A stretch of DNA of 64,000 bases, from assembly GCA_965243215.1 (NCBI GenBank), contig CBDEUJ010000004.1, positions 1,240,001-1,304,000 on the forward strand. The letters are read 5' to 3'. This DNA is from JAJEFO01 sp009843725 (GTDB lineage Bacteria; Pseudomonadota; Alphaproteobacteria; Rhodobacterales; Rhodobacteraceae). The notes beneath the pieces were generated by a model, which was not told where the DNA came from, did no database searches, and saw nothing but the letters and a program-made list of their open reading frames with translations. Below are positions 32,467-42,067 of the stretch, one piece after another. Numbering within the stretch: position 1 is the stretch's first letter; each line of letters opens with the position of its first letter. The translations under genes were made by a program, and so were the position numbers.

Positions 32467-33867
32467 TCAGCGAGTCGCCTTCCTCACCTCGGCCATGAAG
32501 TCTTCGCCGCGCTCCTCGAAACTTCCGTAGGCGTCGAAGCTTGCTGCCGCTGGCGCCAAGAGAACCGTGTCACCTGGCTCGGACTCCTTCGCGGCGCTCC
32601 GAACCGCCGTCGCCATGTCGGAACAGACTTCGACCTCGACTCCCTTGAGATCCCTGACGACCTTCATTGCCTGCTCCCCGATTGCATAGGCCTTCACGAC
32701 AGGCTCGAGACTGGATTGCAACGCCGCAATCCCGTCGTCCTTCAACTGGCCGCCCACGATCCACCGGACGCGCGGAAACAAGGCGAGCGATCTCGCCGCG
32801 GCATCCACGTTTGTCGCCTTTGAATCGTTGACGAATGTCACTCCGTTCCATTTGGCAACCACCTGTCCTCGATGCGGCAACCCCTCGAAACGCCGCATCC
32901 CGTCCTCGATGGCCGCGGAAGAGACCTCAAGCACCCGCAGAACCGCGAATGCCGCGCATGCGTTCTGGTGATTGTGCACCCCCGGAAGGCCCTGCATCTC
33001 CCCCAGATCGAAAGATGCAGCCGGTTGGCCGTCCTGCAGTTCGGTGAGAATTCCGTCTCTTGCCGTGATCGACCATCCCTTGCCGGCCGACGTCGCATCG
33101 GCTGTCACCCGAATGACCTGGCTCTCCCGCGATTCCCCGACCAGCCGGTTCGCGAGGAACTTCCCCTCGGTTTCGTCGATGCCGATCACGGCAACACGCG
33201 GCCGGCCCTCCAGGAACAGGCGCTGCTTTGCCGCGAAATACCCGCCCAGCCCGCCATGACGGTCCAGATGATCCGGACCAAAATTGGTGAAGACGGCGAC
33301 ATCGGGCGCCAGGGTGCGCGCAAGTTCGACCTGGTAGGACGACAACTCGAGTACAATTGTGCCATCTTTTCCCGGCGACTCGATGTCCAGGACGCCACGA
33401 CCGATGTTGCCTGCAAGCTGACTCTCGCGACCTGCGGCGACGAGGCAACGGTGAATCAGGGCGGAGGTCGTGGACTTTCCGTTGGATCCGGTCACCGCAA
33501 CGATCCTGGGGAACTTTCGGTGTCCGCCCCGGCCCGCAATGGCCAGCGAACGAAAGAGCAGGCCGACGTCGTTGTCGACCGGGATGCCGGCAGCCATGGC
33601 GGCCGCAACATGAGCATTTGGTTGCGGATACAGGTGGGGAATGCCGGGGCTCAGCACGAGTTCCGCCACGCCGTTCCAGGCCCCGGGAACGGAAAGGTCG
33701 TGAAGCGTTGCACCTTCGCCACCGGCTTTGGCCCTCGCCTCTTCACTGTCGTCCCAGCAAAGAACGTCCGCGCCGCCCGCCTTGAGCGAACGCATTGCGG
33801 AAAGCCCGCTCCGCCCGAGGCCGAGCACGGCGATTCGAGCGCCCGAGACGCCCGTGACCGGGATCAC
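32467..33867 (-). CDS. murD: UDP-N-acetylmuramoyl-L-alanine--D-glutamate ligase
   Basis: The 466-residue enzyme has GARIAVLGLGRSGLSAMRSL near the start, the ATP-binding loop VTGSNGKSTTSALIH at about residue 120, and LELSSYQVELARTL with FTNFGPDHLDRHGG downstream. FVNDSKATNVDAA and the late motif DTVLLAPAAASFDAYGSFEE are intact. It adds D-glutamate to the peptidoglycan precursor. GTG 33867 is chosen: GAGGAG lies eight bases upstream and it gives the VIPVTGVSG-type family start. The frame is open another 51 codons upstream but that portion is not MurD. A 283-base spacer without a recognisable gene separates it from mraY. Confidence 0.95.
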   Translation of the reverse strand: MIPVTGVSGARIAVLGLGRSGLSAMRSLKAGGADVLCWDDSEEARAKAGGEGATLHDLSVPGAWNGVAELVLSPGIPHLYPQPNAHVAAAMAAGIPVDNDVGLLFRSLAIAGRGGHRKFPRIVAVTGSNGKSTTSALIHRCLVAAGRESQLAGNIGRGVLDIESPGKDGTIVLELSSYQVELARTLAPDVAVFTNFGPDHLDRHGGLGGYFAAKQRLFLEGRPRVAVIGIDETEGKFLANRLVGESRESQVIRVTADATSAGKGWSITARDGILTELQDGQPAASFDLGEMQGLPGVHNHQNACAAFAVLRVLEVSSAAIEDGMRRFEGLPHRGQVVAKWNGVTFVNDSKATNVDAAARSLALFPRVRWIVGGQLKDDGIAALQSSLEPVVKAYAIGEQAMKVVRDLKGVEVEVCSDMATAVRSAAKESEPGDTVLLAPAAASFDAYGSFEERGEDFMAEVRKATR

Positions 33868-34150
33868 CCTGGAATCTCCTCGTGTCCCGGCAATGCAGGA
33901 CTGCAAGTCCGTACGGCAGGTTCCTTCGCGGACATCGGCAGAAACGCGGACCGGCAGTGCATCAGGCGCTCCATGTCGATGTCCCTCCCGCGAAATTCGC
34001 TGCCCCGTGTGCCGCGACAAGGGAAGCGCCCGTCAACGATTCCCGATCGAACGGGACAGGTGTCCGTCGGGAGCAAGGCCGGACTGGCCCGACGAGCAGG
34101 CACCGCCGTGCCAGGATGCACCTGGCGCAGTGACGGCGAACGGCCACTGC

Positions 34151-35233
34151 CTATCTCACCTTCAACGTGGCAAGTCCAACAAGTGCGAGAATCAGCGAGA
34201 TTATCCAGAACCGGATCACGATTTGCGGTTCGGCCCAGCCTTTCTTCTCGAAATGATGGTGGATCGGCGCCATGAGGAAGACCCGGTTCCCCGTGATCTT
34301 GAAGTAGCCCACCTGTATGATCACGCTGAGCGCCTCGACAACGAACAGCCCGCCAATGATCGCCAGCACGATCTCGTGCTTGGTCGCCACTGCCACTGCA
34401 CCAAGCGCGCCGCCGAGTGCCAGGGATCCCGTGTCTCCCATGAAGACGGCAGCCGGTGGCGCGTTGTACCAGAGAAACCCCAGCCCGCCGCCGATCAACG
34501 CAGAGACAAAGACGAGTATTTCGCCGGTCCCGGGCACATAATTGATGCCGAGATACTCGGTGAAGTCGGTCCGTCCCACCGCGTAGGCGATCACGCCCAA
34601 GGATCCGGCCGCAATCATCACCGGCATGATCGCGAGTCCGTCCAGCCCGTCCGTCAGGTTCACCGCGTTGGCCGCTCCGACGATCACGAACATGGTGAAG
34701 GGCACGAAGAAAATGCCGATGTTCCAGAGAAGACTCACGACCGGAATGGCCAGTTGATTCTGCAGGTCAGGCGGATGCATCCATGTCGCCCAGATGCCCG
34801 CCACCGTCGCGATGGCGAATCCGGCAAGCAGCCGCATCCGGCCCGAAACCCCCGAATGCGAGTTGCTTGTGACCTTCTTGTAGTCGTCCATGAAGCCGAT
34901 CAGGCCGAATGCCACTGTCACGAACAGCACCATCCAGACATAGCCGATGTCCAGCCGAGCCCAAAGGAGCGAAGCCGTCACGAGCGCGCCGAGGATCAGG
35001 ACGCCGCCCATGGTCGGAGTCCCGGCCTTGGACGCAAGGTGGTTCTCGGGCCCGTCATCCCGGATGGGCTGGCCGTGCTTCTGCTTGGTGCGCAGGAGAT
35101 TGATCAGCGGGCGTCCGAAGAGAAACCCGAACACCAGCGCCGTGAAAAACGCGCCGCCGGACCTGAACGTGATGTACCTGAACAGATTGAAGAAATCTCC
35201 GCCATCCGAAAATGCGGTCAACCAGTAGAGCAT
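34151..35233 (-). CDS. mraY: Phospho-N-acetylmuramoyl-pentapeptide transferase
   Basis: The 360-residue integral membrane enzyme starts MLYWLTAFSDGGDFFNLFRY. It carries the MraY motifs GTPTMGGVLIL, GFMDDYKKVTSNSHSG with the catalytic aspartates, NAVNLTDGLDGLA, and APIHHHFEKKGWAEPQIVIR near the C-terminus. Ten or so helices are visible. It attaches the muramyl pentapeptide to undecaprenyl phosphate, forming lipid I. Its ATG shares an A with the murF stop (TGATG), so the two are coupled. Confidence 0.97.
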   Translation of the reverse strand: MLYWLTAFSDGGDFFNLFRYITFRSGGAFFTALVFGFLFGRPLINLLRTKQKHGQPIRDDGPENHLASKAGTPTMGGVLILGALVTASLLWARLDIGYVWMVLFVTVAFGLIGFMDDYKKVTSNSHSGVSGRMRLLAGFAIATVAGIWATWMHPPDLQNQLAIPVVSLLWNIGIFFVPFTMFVIVGAANAVNLTDGLDGLAIMPVMIAAGSLGVIAYAVGRTDFTEYLGINYVPGTGEILVFVSALIGGGLGFLWYNAPPAAVFMGDTGSLALGGALGAVAVATKHEIVLAIIGGLFVVEALSVIIQVGYFKITGNRVFLMAPIHHHFEKKGWAEPQIVIRFWIISLILALVGLATLKVR

Positions 35234-36684
35234 CAATCCAATTCCTTCTGTTCGCCCCTTGCGTGCGCCTTGCCCAGGGCACGTATCGCCTCGGCCACGA
35301 GACTCACCCTTGAGCCCTTCGAGCCCTTGACCAGCACCACGTCGCCTGCCGCCAGGTGCTTGTGCACCCTTCCCGCAAGTTTCTCGGCCGTCTCGAACCA
35401 CGATCTCCGCCGCTCGCCAGGCAGGGCGTCGTGAAGCGCCCGCACTCTCTGCCCCACGCAAATGACGCGATCAATCCCTTCCATCGCGGGATGGTCCGCC
35501 AGCCTGGAATGAAGCAGCGCCTCGCCGGAACCGAGTTCGAGCATGTCGCCCAGTATCGCAATCCTGCGCCCGCCGGCAGCGCGGCCGGCTGCAGCCGCCG
35601 TCTCCGAGGCCGCCAGCACCTCGAGAGCCGCTGCCATCGACGCGGGATTGGCATTGAATGCGTCATCGATCAACTCGATTCCAAGGCTGTCCACCGGATC
35701 CAGGAGGATCGTCTCGCGCCGGCCGCGGCCCATTGGCACATTCCAGCTTCCGATGTCGCAGACGGCAATGTCCAGATCCGCTCCCACCAGGCTCGCCGCT
35801 CCGATCGCTGACATTGCGTTCATGGCAAGGTGCCGTCCGGGCGCCCCGATCTTCATGAGGAACGAACCGTCGTCGAACCTGCCCTCGACCACGCTCGCTT
35901 CGGCGGTCAGCGTCACGCGCTCGGCGCGAAGCACGGCCTGCGCGCCCTCTCCGAACCCGACCTGGCGGGCCGCGTGAAGCCTTGCCTCCGCCTCCAGGAT
36001 CGGCGCCGTCTCCACATCCGCGTTGAAGAGCGCAACGCCGCCGGGTTCAAGCGCCTGAAAGACGGAGCCCTTCTCGATGGCGATCTCCTCGACGCCCGAA
36101 AACGCCTCCAGATGCGCCGCGGCAACGGTCGTCACGATCGCGACATGCGGCCGCGCCATCCGCGCAAGCGGCACGATCTCGCCGGGACGGTTCATCCCGA
36201 TCTCGATCACCGCGAACTCTGAACCGGACGGCATGCGGGCCAAGGTCAGCGGAACGCCCCAATGGTTGTTGAAACTCGCCTCCGAGGCGTGAGTTCTTCC
36301 CTGTCTCCCCAGTACATGCCGAAGCATTTCCTTTGTTGACGTCTTGCCCGCCGAACCGGTTACCGCAATCACCTTCGCCCCGGTTCGTGAGCGTGACGCC
36401 GCAGCAAGCCGTTCCAGTCCTGCCTGCACGTCGTCGCAGATCAGAAGAGACGCGTCCTGCGCAACGCCTTCCGGAATCCGCGAAACCAGTGCCGCCGCCG
36501 CACCCTTGCGGAAGGCCTCGGCGACAAAGTCATGACCGTCACGCCTGTCACGCAATGCGACAAACAGGTCTCCCGGCACGAGCGTTCGCGTGTCGATCGA
36601 GATGCCGGACGCCTCCCATGCGGAGCCGCTTGAAGACCCACCCACCGCAGCCAAGGCCGTCCTGGAGGTCCAAAGCGCGCTCAC
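35233..36684 (-). CDS. murF: UDP-MurNAc-tripeptide--D-alanyl-D-alanine ligase
   Basis: The 483-residue ligase has ISIDTRTLVPGDLFVALRDR at the N-terminus, the ATP loop VIAVTGSAGKTSTKEMLRHV at about residue 110, NNHWGVPLTLARMP, and IELIDDAFNANPASMAAALE. The closing region contains VLVKGSKGSRVS. It adds D-Ala-D-Ala to complete the cytoplasmic peptidoglycan precursor. Its start overlaps the murE stop by four bases and its stop overlaps mraY, in the classic dcw order. Confidence 0.96.
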   Translation of the reverse strand: MSALWTSRTALAAVGGSSSGSAWEASGISIDTRTLVPGDLFVALRDRRDGHDFVAEAFRKGAAAALVSRIPEGVAQDASLLICDDVQAGLERLAAASRSRTGAKVIAVTGSAGKTSTKEMLRHVLGRQGRTHASEASFNNHWGVPLTLARMPSGSEFAVIEIGMNRPGEIVPLARMARPHVAIVTTVAAAHLEAFSGVEEIAIEKGSVFQALEPGGVALFNADVETAPILEAEARLHAARQVGFGEGAQAVLRAERVTLTAEASVVEGRFDDGSFLMKIGAPGRHLAMNAMSAIGAASLVGADLDIAVCDIGSWNVPMGRGRRETILLDPVDSLGIELIDDAFNANPASMAAALEVLAASETAAAAGRAAGGRRIAILGDMLELGSGEALLHSRLADHPAMEGIDRVICVGQRVRALHDALPGERRRSWFETAEKLAGRVHKHLAAGDVVLVKGSKGSRVSLVAEAIRALGKAHARGEQKELD

Positions 36685-38183
36685 AGGCCCTTGCCGTCGA
36701 GCACGGCCACGGCCATGCTCACCTGCTCCACGTCATCGAATGGCAGCACCGTGTCGCCCACGATCTGCCCGGTCTCGTGGCCCTTGCCCGCGACGAGGAG
36801 CGTATCGCCTGCACCAAGCGCGTCGACCGCACGCAGGATCGCCTCCGCCCGGTCGCCAACTTCGGCGACGTCGGAGGAGCGGTCCCGCGCGCCCGCAAGG
36901 ATTTCGGCCCTTATCAGATCGGGATCCTCGCTTCGCGGATTGTCATCGGTGACGAACACGACGTCTGCATGATCCGCTGCAGCGCGTCCCATCAGCGGGC
37001 GCTTTGCCCTGTCCCGATCACCCCCTGCACCAAACACGACGACCAGCCGTCCAAGCACGTGGGGACGAAGCGCACGCAGGGCCGTGGCCAGCGCTTCCGG
37101 CGTGTGCGCGAAGTCGACAAAGACGGTCGCGCCGCTCTCGCGCCGGGCCGCAAACTGCATTCGTCCCCGCACGGGCTGCAAGGCATGCATTGAATCGAAT
37201 GTCTCTTCCGGATCCGCGCCGGTTGATATGCAGAGGCAGGCTGCCAGCAACGCATTCTCGGCCTGGAAGCCGCCGATGAGTCCCAGCCTCACCTGGTGGA
37301 TGCGTCCGGCCCATTCAAAGCGCAGTTCCTGACCCGTCGCATCGTACCTCTGCCCCACGATCTGCAGCGCGACACTGCTGCTGCGTCCAACCGTCAGCAG
37401 ATCCTGACCGTGCGCTTCCGCCACGTCGACCAGGCGCACGCCCCAGGGATTGTCGACATTGACGACGGCCGTCCCGTCCTCCGGCAGCACGCGCGAGAAC
37501 AGCCCTGCCTTTGCCGCGAAGTAATCTTCGAGATCGGCGTGATAGTCCAGGTGATCCTGGCCGAGATTGGTGAAGGCCGCCGACCTGAGGCGCACGCCGT
37601 CAACCCTTCGCTGCGCGAGGCCATGGCTGGAGGCTTCCATCGCCACGTGGGTGATGCCCTCCTTGGCGATCCGTGCCAGCACGCCGTGCAACTCGATCGG
37701 GTCTGGCGTCGTATGCGCCAGCGGTGCGGTACAGGCCCCCTCGATTCCGGTCGTCCCGACATTGACCGCCTCGGCACCCATCTCGCTCCAGAGCTGCCGG
37801 GTAAAGCTCGCAACGCTTGTCTTCCCGTTCGTCCCGGTTATCGCGACCTGAACTTCCGGCTGCGCCTCGAACCAGAGCGCGGCCGCAAGAGCCAAGGCCT
37901 CGCGCGGTTCCTCGACGACAACAAGCGGCACCTTGCCGGAAGCCAAGGCGCCGCCTGCAATCGAGGCGCCTTCGCGGTCGGTCAGAACGGCGCCAGCCTT
38001 GTTCCGCACCGCCTGACCTGCGTGATTCGCACCGTGCTCCCTGGCTCCCGGAAGTGCCGCGAACAGGAAGCCTTCGCGGACCTCCCTGCTGTCAGCGGCC
38101 AGGCCGGATATCCGGACTTCAGCAGCGTTCCTTGCGGTCAGCCCGAGCGCAGCCAAGCTTCTGGATCTTGCCTGGGTCTGCAT
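36681..38183 (-). CDS. murE: UDP-MurNAc-L-Ala-D-Glu:meso-diaminopimelate ligase
   Basis: The 500-residue ligase has ISGLAADSREVREGFLFAAL, the ATP loop VAITGTNGKTSVASFTRQLW at about residue 112, TTGIEGACTAPLAHTTPDPI and DNPRSEDPDLIRAEI, the DNPR motif specific for meso-diaminopimelate as substrate. VAGKGHETGQ lies near the end. It therefore indicates a DAP-type peptidoglycan. I prefer ATG 38183, which has AGGGG at eight bases; GTG 38189 is two codons earlier. It starts 15 bases after the ftsI stop. Confidence 0.96.
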   Translation of the reverse strand: MQTQARSRSLAALGLTARNAAEVRISGLAADSREVREGFLFAALPGAREHGANHAGQAVRNKAGAVLTDREGASIAGGALASGKVPLVVVEEPREALALAAALWFEAQPEVQVAITGTNGKTSVASFTRQLWSEMGAEAVNVGTTGIEGACTAPLAHTTPDPIELHGVLARIAKEGITHVAMEASSHGLAQRRVDGVRLRSAAFTNLGQDHLDYHADLEDYFAAKAGLFSRVLPEDGTAVVNVDNPWGVRLVDVAEAHGQDLLTVGRSSSVALQIVGQRYDATGQELRFEWAGRIHQVRLGLIGGFQAENALLAACLCISTGADPEETFDSMHALQPVRGRMQFAARRESGATVFVDFAHTPEALATALRALRPHVLGRLVVVFGAGGDRDRAKRPLMGRAAADHADVVFVTDDNPRSEDPDLIRAEILAGARDRSSDVAEVGDRAEAILRAVDALGAGDTLLVAGKGHETGQIVGDTVLPFDDVEQVSMAVAVLDGKGL

Positions 38184-38198
38184 CGACACGGCCCCTGA

Positions 38199-39977
38199 TC
38201 AGAACTGCGCCAACCTTACACCCTGCCCGCCGGGGCTTTCAATGTCTGGCGCAAGTCCCAGAATGGGCGCGGCACGGCGAATGATCTCCGCGGCCACGGG
38301 AACTGCCGTCCAGCCTGCCGTTCGCCGAGGCTCCGGACCGCTGGTTTCGACCGGCTCATCGAGAACGACAACCAGCACGTACCTCGGATCATCGGCCGGA
38401 AAGACGCCCGCGAACGTGGCAATGACCTTGTCGTCGTGATAGCCGCCCCCGGGCTTCGGCTTGTCCGCAGTCCCGGTCTTGCCCGCGACGCGATATCCGG
38501 CGACCTCCGCCTGCCGCGCCGTGCCTCGTGTCACGACCTGTCGAAGGATTTCCCGCATGTGCCTCGACGTCTCAGCGCTCACGACCCGCTCGCCTGTGGC
38601 CTCCGCACCCTTGACGAGTGTCGGCACCACTTTCATGCCTCCGTTCAGAATCGATGCATATGCCGCAGCAAGATGCAGCGGCGAGACCGAAATCCCATGG
38701 CCGTAAGATACCGTGATCGTATGGATTCCCGACCAGTTCCTGGGCACGAGCGGCCGTGCGGTTCGCGCCTCGACCAGTTCGAGCGGCACCGGCGAGAACA
38801 GGCCGAGACGTTCAAGAAACTCCCTTTGCCGTTCCTCCCCGATCATCGTGGCGATCCGGGCGGTTCCGATGTTCGAGGACTTGACCACCACGTCCTCGAC
38901 GCTCAGGGTCGGCCCGTAGTTTCGAAAGTCATTGATCGAATGCCTGCCCCACCTTAGCGGGCCCCTGGTATCGATCAGGGTGTCGCGGGCGACGAGCCGC
39001 TCATCGAGGCCTTGGGCCGCCGCAAAGATCTTGAAGGTCGAGCCCAGCTCATAGACTCCCTGCGCGGCCCGGTTGAAGAGCGGATTGTCAGACGGCTTGC
39101 CAGCCGCCACATGCGACGGCCTGTCGTTCGGGTCGAAGTCGGGAAGGCTGACGAGGCTCAGGATCTCGCCGTTTAGGGCATCCATCAGGACGGCGGTCGC
39201 GCCCTTGGCATTCAGTACGCGCATCCCGCCTTCAAGCACGTGCTCGACCGCGGCCTGAACGGTCAAGTCCAGCGACAGGATCAGCGGCACGTCGCCGCGT
39301 CCGGGATCGCGCAATTCGTCGTCAAGCGCTCTTTCGACGCCGGCAACGCCGACGAGTTCGGCTGCGCTCACGCCCTCGCGGCCAAAGCTTGCCCCGCCCA
39401 GCACGTGCGCGGCAAGCCGTCCGTTCGGATACAGCCGCATCTCCCTCGGCCCGAACAGGAGGCCGGGTTCGCCAATGTCCTGGACCGCATCCTGCTGCTC
39501 GGGACTGATCCGGCGCTTGATCCAGAGGAACTTTCTCGGCCCCGTGAACTGCCGGCGCAAGCGTTCCTCGTCGAGACCCGGAAAGATCCGCGCCAGCTTT
39601 CGCGCGGCAGCTTCCGGACTTACGAGGTGCTGCGGCTGGGCGTAGACGGAATGGGTCGACAGGTTGGTCGCGAGAATGCGTCCGTTCCGGTCGGTGATGT
39701 CCGCGCGCGCGGCAACGATCTGGGTGCCGCTCACCGCCGCCTTCGGCTCGGCCGGATCCGATGTGGCCAGAACCGCCATTTTTGCGCCGACGGTCGCGAA
39801 CGCGGCCAGGAACACCAGTCCCAGCGCCAGGAGGCGGCCCTCCGCGCGTTCGCGCAGACCGTCGCGGCCAGCCTCGTGGCGCGCCGCGAGGTTGTCGCGC
39901 TCGATCTCGTCCGGATTCTCGCCGGTCTGGCGCGCCGCAAGGATCCGGGCCAACGGACGAAGCGGAATTCTGGTCAT
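38199..39977 (-). CDS. ftsI: Penicillin-binding protein 3, septal transpeptidase
   Basis: The 592-residue protein has one N-terminal membrane helix (LALGLVFLAAFATVGAKMAV), a pedestal domain beginning ADITDRNGRILATNL, and a transpeptidase domain with the active-site serine in ELGSTFKIFAAAQ (about residue 315), the SSN motif in VVKSSNIGTARI and KTG in VAGKTGTADKP. It cross-links septal peptidoglycan during division. The cytoplasmic N-terminus of about 55 residues is rather long and charged. It overlaps ftsL by four bases. Confidence 0.96.
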   Translation of the reverse strand: MTRIPLRPLARILAARQTGENPDEIERDNLAARHEAGRDGLRERAEGRLLALGLVFLAAFATVGAKMAVLATSDPAEPKAAVSGTQIVAARADITDRNGRILATNLSTHSVYAQPQHLVSPEAAARKLARIFPGLDEERLRRQFTGPRKFLWIKRRISPEQQDAVQDIGEPGLLFGPREMRLYPNGRLAAHVLGGASFGREGVSAAELVGVAGVERALDDELRDPGRGDVPLILSLDLTVQAAVEHVLEGGMRVLNAKGATAVLMDALNGEILSLVSLPDFDPNDRPSHVAAGKPSDNPLFNRAAQGVYELGSTFKIFAAAQGLDERLVARDTLIDTRGPLRWGRHSINDFRNYGPTLSVEDVVVKSSNIGTARIATMIGEERQREFLERLGLFSPVPLELVEARTARPLVPRNWSGIHTITVSYGHGISVSPLHLAAAYASILNGGMKVVPTLVKGAEATGERVVSAETSRHMREILRQVVTRGTARQAEVAGYRVAGKTGTADKPKPGGGYHDDKVIATFAGVFPADDPRYVLVVVLDEPVETSGPEPRRTAGWTAVPVAAEIIRRAAPILGLAPDIESPGGQGVRLAQF

Positions 39978-40300
39978 TCGTCGTCTCCTTCAAGCGAGAC
40001 CGCCAGCGCAGGTGCCGCCGGGTACGGAATCTGGTCGATTCGCCGGAAGTTTCCGGGGCCAAGTTCCAGAAGCTGCAACCGGTCGAAGTTCTGGGTCGCC
40101 AGGTCTTCCAGCCGCTCCGGCTTGTTCAGGTAGGCCCACTCGGCACGCAACATCGACGCGCGCCCCCGCAGGTTCGCGATTTCCGCGTGCAACCCGTCCA
40201 CGTCCTTCAATCGCGCCTGGGTCTCGTAGTTCTGACGATACGCCCAGACCGCAAGCGCCATGACCGCTGTCGCGGTGACAAGGTAGAACAGCGTCTTCAC
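39974..40300 (-). CDS. ftsL: Cell division protein FtsL-like
   Basis: The 108-residue protein starts KTLFYLVTATAVMALAVWAY with one membrane helix. A periplasmic coiled-coil segment follows (DVDGLHAEIANLRGRASMLR), then PERLEDLATQNFDRLQLLEL. Size, topology and position between rsmH and ftsI identify it as FtsL, although FtsL proteins have little sequence conservation. It links FtsB/FtsQ to septal synthesis. GTG start at 40300 overlaps the rsmH stop by four bases. Confidence 0.85.
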   Translation of the reverse strand: MKTLFYLVTATAVMALAVWAYRQNYETQARLKDVDGLHAEIANLRGRASMLRAEWAYLNKPERLEDLATQNFDRLQLLELGPGNFRRIDQIPYPAAPALAVSLEGDDE

Positions 40301-41286
40301 GGCAATATCCCCCTGGGCAGTCCCAGCCGCGACCGGTCCGCGGGACCGGCCGCCGCAGCCGTGCGCCGACCGAGCCGCAGCCTTGCGGACCGCGCGCGCG
40401 GATTCCGTGCCACCTCCGCCACGGACGGAAAGACCGCCTTGTTCCGGGAAACGAAGCGCGGTTCCCGCACCGGACCTTCCGGCTGGTGCCGGCTTGCACG
40501 ATCCCCTCGTCCAGAGCGTTCCCGGAAGAATCGTTTCACGACCCGGTCCTCAAGCGAATGGAAACTCACCACGGCAAGCCAGCCGCCGGGGCCAAGGGCC
40601 CGTTCGGCAGCCTCCAGCCCGGCTGCCAATTGCGTGAATTCGTCATTCACCGCGATCCTCAGGGCCTGGAACGTGCGTGTTGCCGGGTGGCTTGCGCCCG
40701 GCTTCTGCCGCGGAAGGACAGCCTCGATGGTCTGCGCGAGCGCACGTGTCGTCTCGATCGGCGCGTCCTTCCGCCGGCTGACGATGGCGCGTGCTATCGG
40801 GCGCGCGGCCCGTTCCTCTCCATAGTGAAAGAGGATGTCTGCGAGCGCCGTTTCGCTCGCATCGCCGACGATGTCGGCCGCGCTCCTGCCAGATCCGCTC
40901 ATTCGCATGTCCAGGGGGCCGTCCACCAGGAACGAGAAACCTCGCTCTGCCTGATCGAGCTGCATGGAAGACACGCCCAGATCCAGGACCACGCCGTCCA
41001 GTTCCAGTTTCGCATGACGATCCAGCTCGGAAAACGTCCCTTCGACGAGATCCAGCCGGCTGCCATAGGCCTCGGCCCAGTCCGCAGCCATCTCAAACAC
41101 GTTCGGATCGCGATCCACTGCAATCACCCGGTCCGCGCCGGCATCGAGCAGGCCCCGGGAATGCCCCCCCGCGCCGAAGGTTCCGTCGAGCCAGACGCCG
41201 CGCACGGGCGCGCACATGGTCAGGATGGCGTCGATGAGAACGGGGACATGCGGCGGCTCGGCGACCTCGCGGGCGGCGGCAGACAT
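40297..41286 (-). CDS. rsmH: 16S rRNA (cytosine1402-N4)-methyltransferase
   Basis: The 329-residue enzyme shows HVPVLIDAILTMCAPVRGVW, the SAM site LDGTFGAGGHSRGLLDAGA, VIAVDRDPNVFEMA, and VVLDLGVSSMQLDQAERGFS, typical of RsmH (MraW). PATRTFQALRIAVNDEF and the closing VVSFHSLEDRVVKRFFRE are intact. It methylates C1402 in the ribosomal P site. It starts three bases after the mraZ stop, the usual second position in a dcw cluster. Confidence 0.97.
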   Translation of the reverse strand: MSAAAREVAEPPHVPVLIDAILTMCAPVRGVWLDGTFGAGGHSRGLLDAGADRVIAVDRDPNVFEMAADWAEAYGSRLDLVEGTFSELDRHAKLELDGVVLDLGVSSMQLDQAERGFSFLVDGPLDMRMSGSGRSAADIVGDASETALADILFHYGEERAARPIARAIVSRRKDAPIETTRALAQTIEAVLPRQKPGASHPATRTFQALRIAVNDEFTQLAAGLEAAERALGPGGWLAVVSFHSLEDRVVKRFFRERSGRGDRASRHQPEGPVREPRFVSRNKAVFPSVAEVARNPRARSARLRLGRRTAAAAGPADRSRLGLPRGILP

Positions 41287-41289
41287 CGC

Positions 41290-41790
41290 CTAGCCGCCTT
41301 CACCGTCTTCCAGAAGGGTCCAGATGTCAGCGCCTTCCGGCATCGTGTCGAGCAGCTCGTCTATCGGGGCCTCCGAAGCCATGTAGGTTTCGGGCTTCCA
41401 GATCTGGAACGTGTCCCCCATCGCCACGAAGTAGGCCTTGTCCTCGATGCCAATTTTCTGGCGCTGCTTGAGAGGAAGCACGATACGTCCCGTCTCGTCG
41501 ACCGACGCGGACAGTGACTGGCCGTTGAAGAGACGCTCCAAGGCACGACGCTTGCGAGACCCGCGGGGCATCCGGCTGATCCGCTCGTCCACCTCGTTCG
41601 CCGCGTCGACCGTAAAGCACTCCAGGAAATCCCGTCGGCTGTCGCCGTACACGATGACGAATTCGGGCATCTTGCCCTCTGACCAGTTCGGATCGCCGTC
41701 GCGCAGCACGGCGCGATAGCTGGCAGGGATCGAGACCCGCCCCTTGGTGTCCACCTTCTGGACGCCCTCGCCTCTGAATCTCCGAACCAC
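41290..41790 (-). CDS. mraZ: Transcriptional regulator MraZ
   Basis: The 166-residue protein has two AbrB-like halves, each with a DxxGR motif: KVDTKGRVSIPASYRAVLRD at residues 12-31 and SVDETGRIVLPLKQRQKIGI at about 95-114. MraZ binds repeats upstream of its own gene and controls the dcw operon; it forms ring oligomers. The start is GTG 41790. It is the first gene of this minus-strand cluster, behind a leader of about 240 bases that holds a strong inverted repeat. Confidence 0.95.
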   Translation of the reverse strand: MVRRFRGEGVQKVDTKGRVSIPASYRAVLRDGDPNWSEGKMPEFVIVYGDSRRDFLECFTVDAANEVDERISRMPRGSRKRRALERLFNGQSLSASVDETGRIVLPLKQRQKIGIEDKAYFVAMGDTFQIWKPETYMASEAPIDELLDTMPEGADIWTLLEDGEGG

Positions 41791-41830
41791 TGTCCCGCAG
41801 GCCTCCTGTTCCGGTCCCTCGCACGGAGAA

Positions 41831-41868
41831 CGGCGGATCGGATTGCTGCCAGAGTATCCGATCCGCCG
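41831..41868. repeat. Perfect 13-bp inverted repeat in the mraZ leader
   Basis: CGGCGGATCGGAT (41831-41843) and ATCCGATCCGCCG (41856-41868) are exact reverse complements around a 12-base loop. In the mRNA the hairpin would end about 40 bases before the mraZ start codon. It could be a regulator-binding palindrome or an mRNA structure affecting dcw expression. Confidence 0.75.
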
Positions 41869-42039
41869 CCCTCGTCCCGTTCCCGGGAAGGTCCAGCTGC
41901 GCGCGCCACCTGGGGGGATGTCTGCTCGCCCGCGCGCCGGATCTTTCGTGTCGGATGAGGGGAGCCTGTATGAAACCTCTTGCCTCGTTTCCGGGATCGT
42001 ATCGTCCCGATTTCCGCCCCGCTCTTTCCGGTATTGAGG

Positions 42040-42067
42040 ATACTACATGGGAAAGCGTGGAATGCAA
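42040..42067 (-). promoter_or_regulatory. Probable promoter of the dcw cluster
   Basis: Reading the minus strand, TTGCAT (42067-42062) and TAGTAT (42045-42040) are separated by 16 bases within the AT-rich block. They are good matches to the -35 and -10 hexamers. Transcription would start near 42033 and give a leader of about 240 bases containing the 13-base-pair hairpin. Confidence 0.6.

Noticed and set aside
41869..42039. MraZ-box direct repeats (GGG-type units) in the mraZ leader.
   Set aside because: GGG-containing units on the minus strand occur at irregular spacing, and I could not find three TGGG repeats with the normal period.
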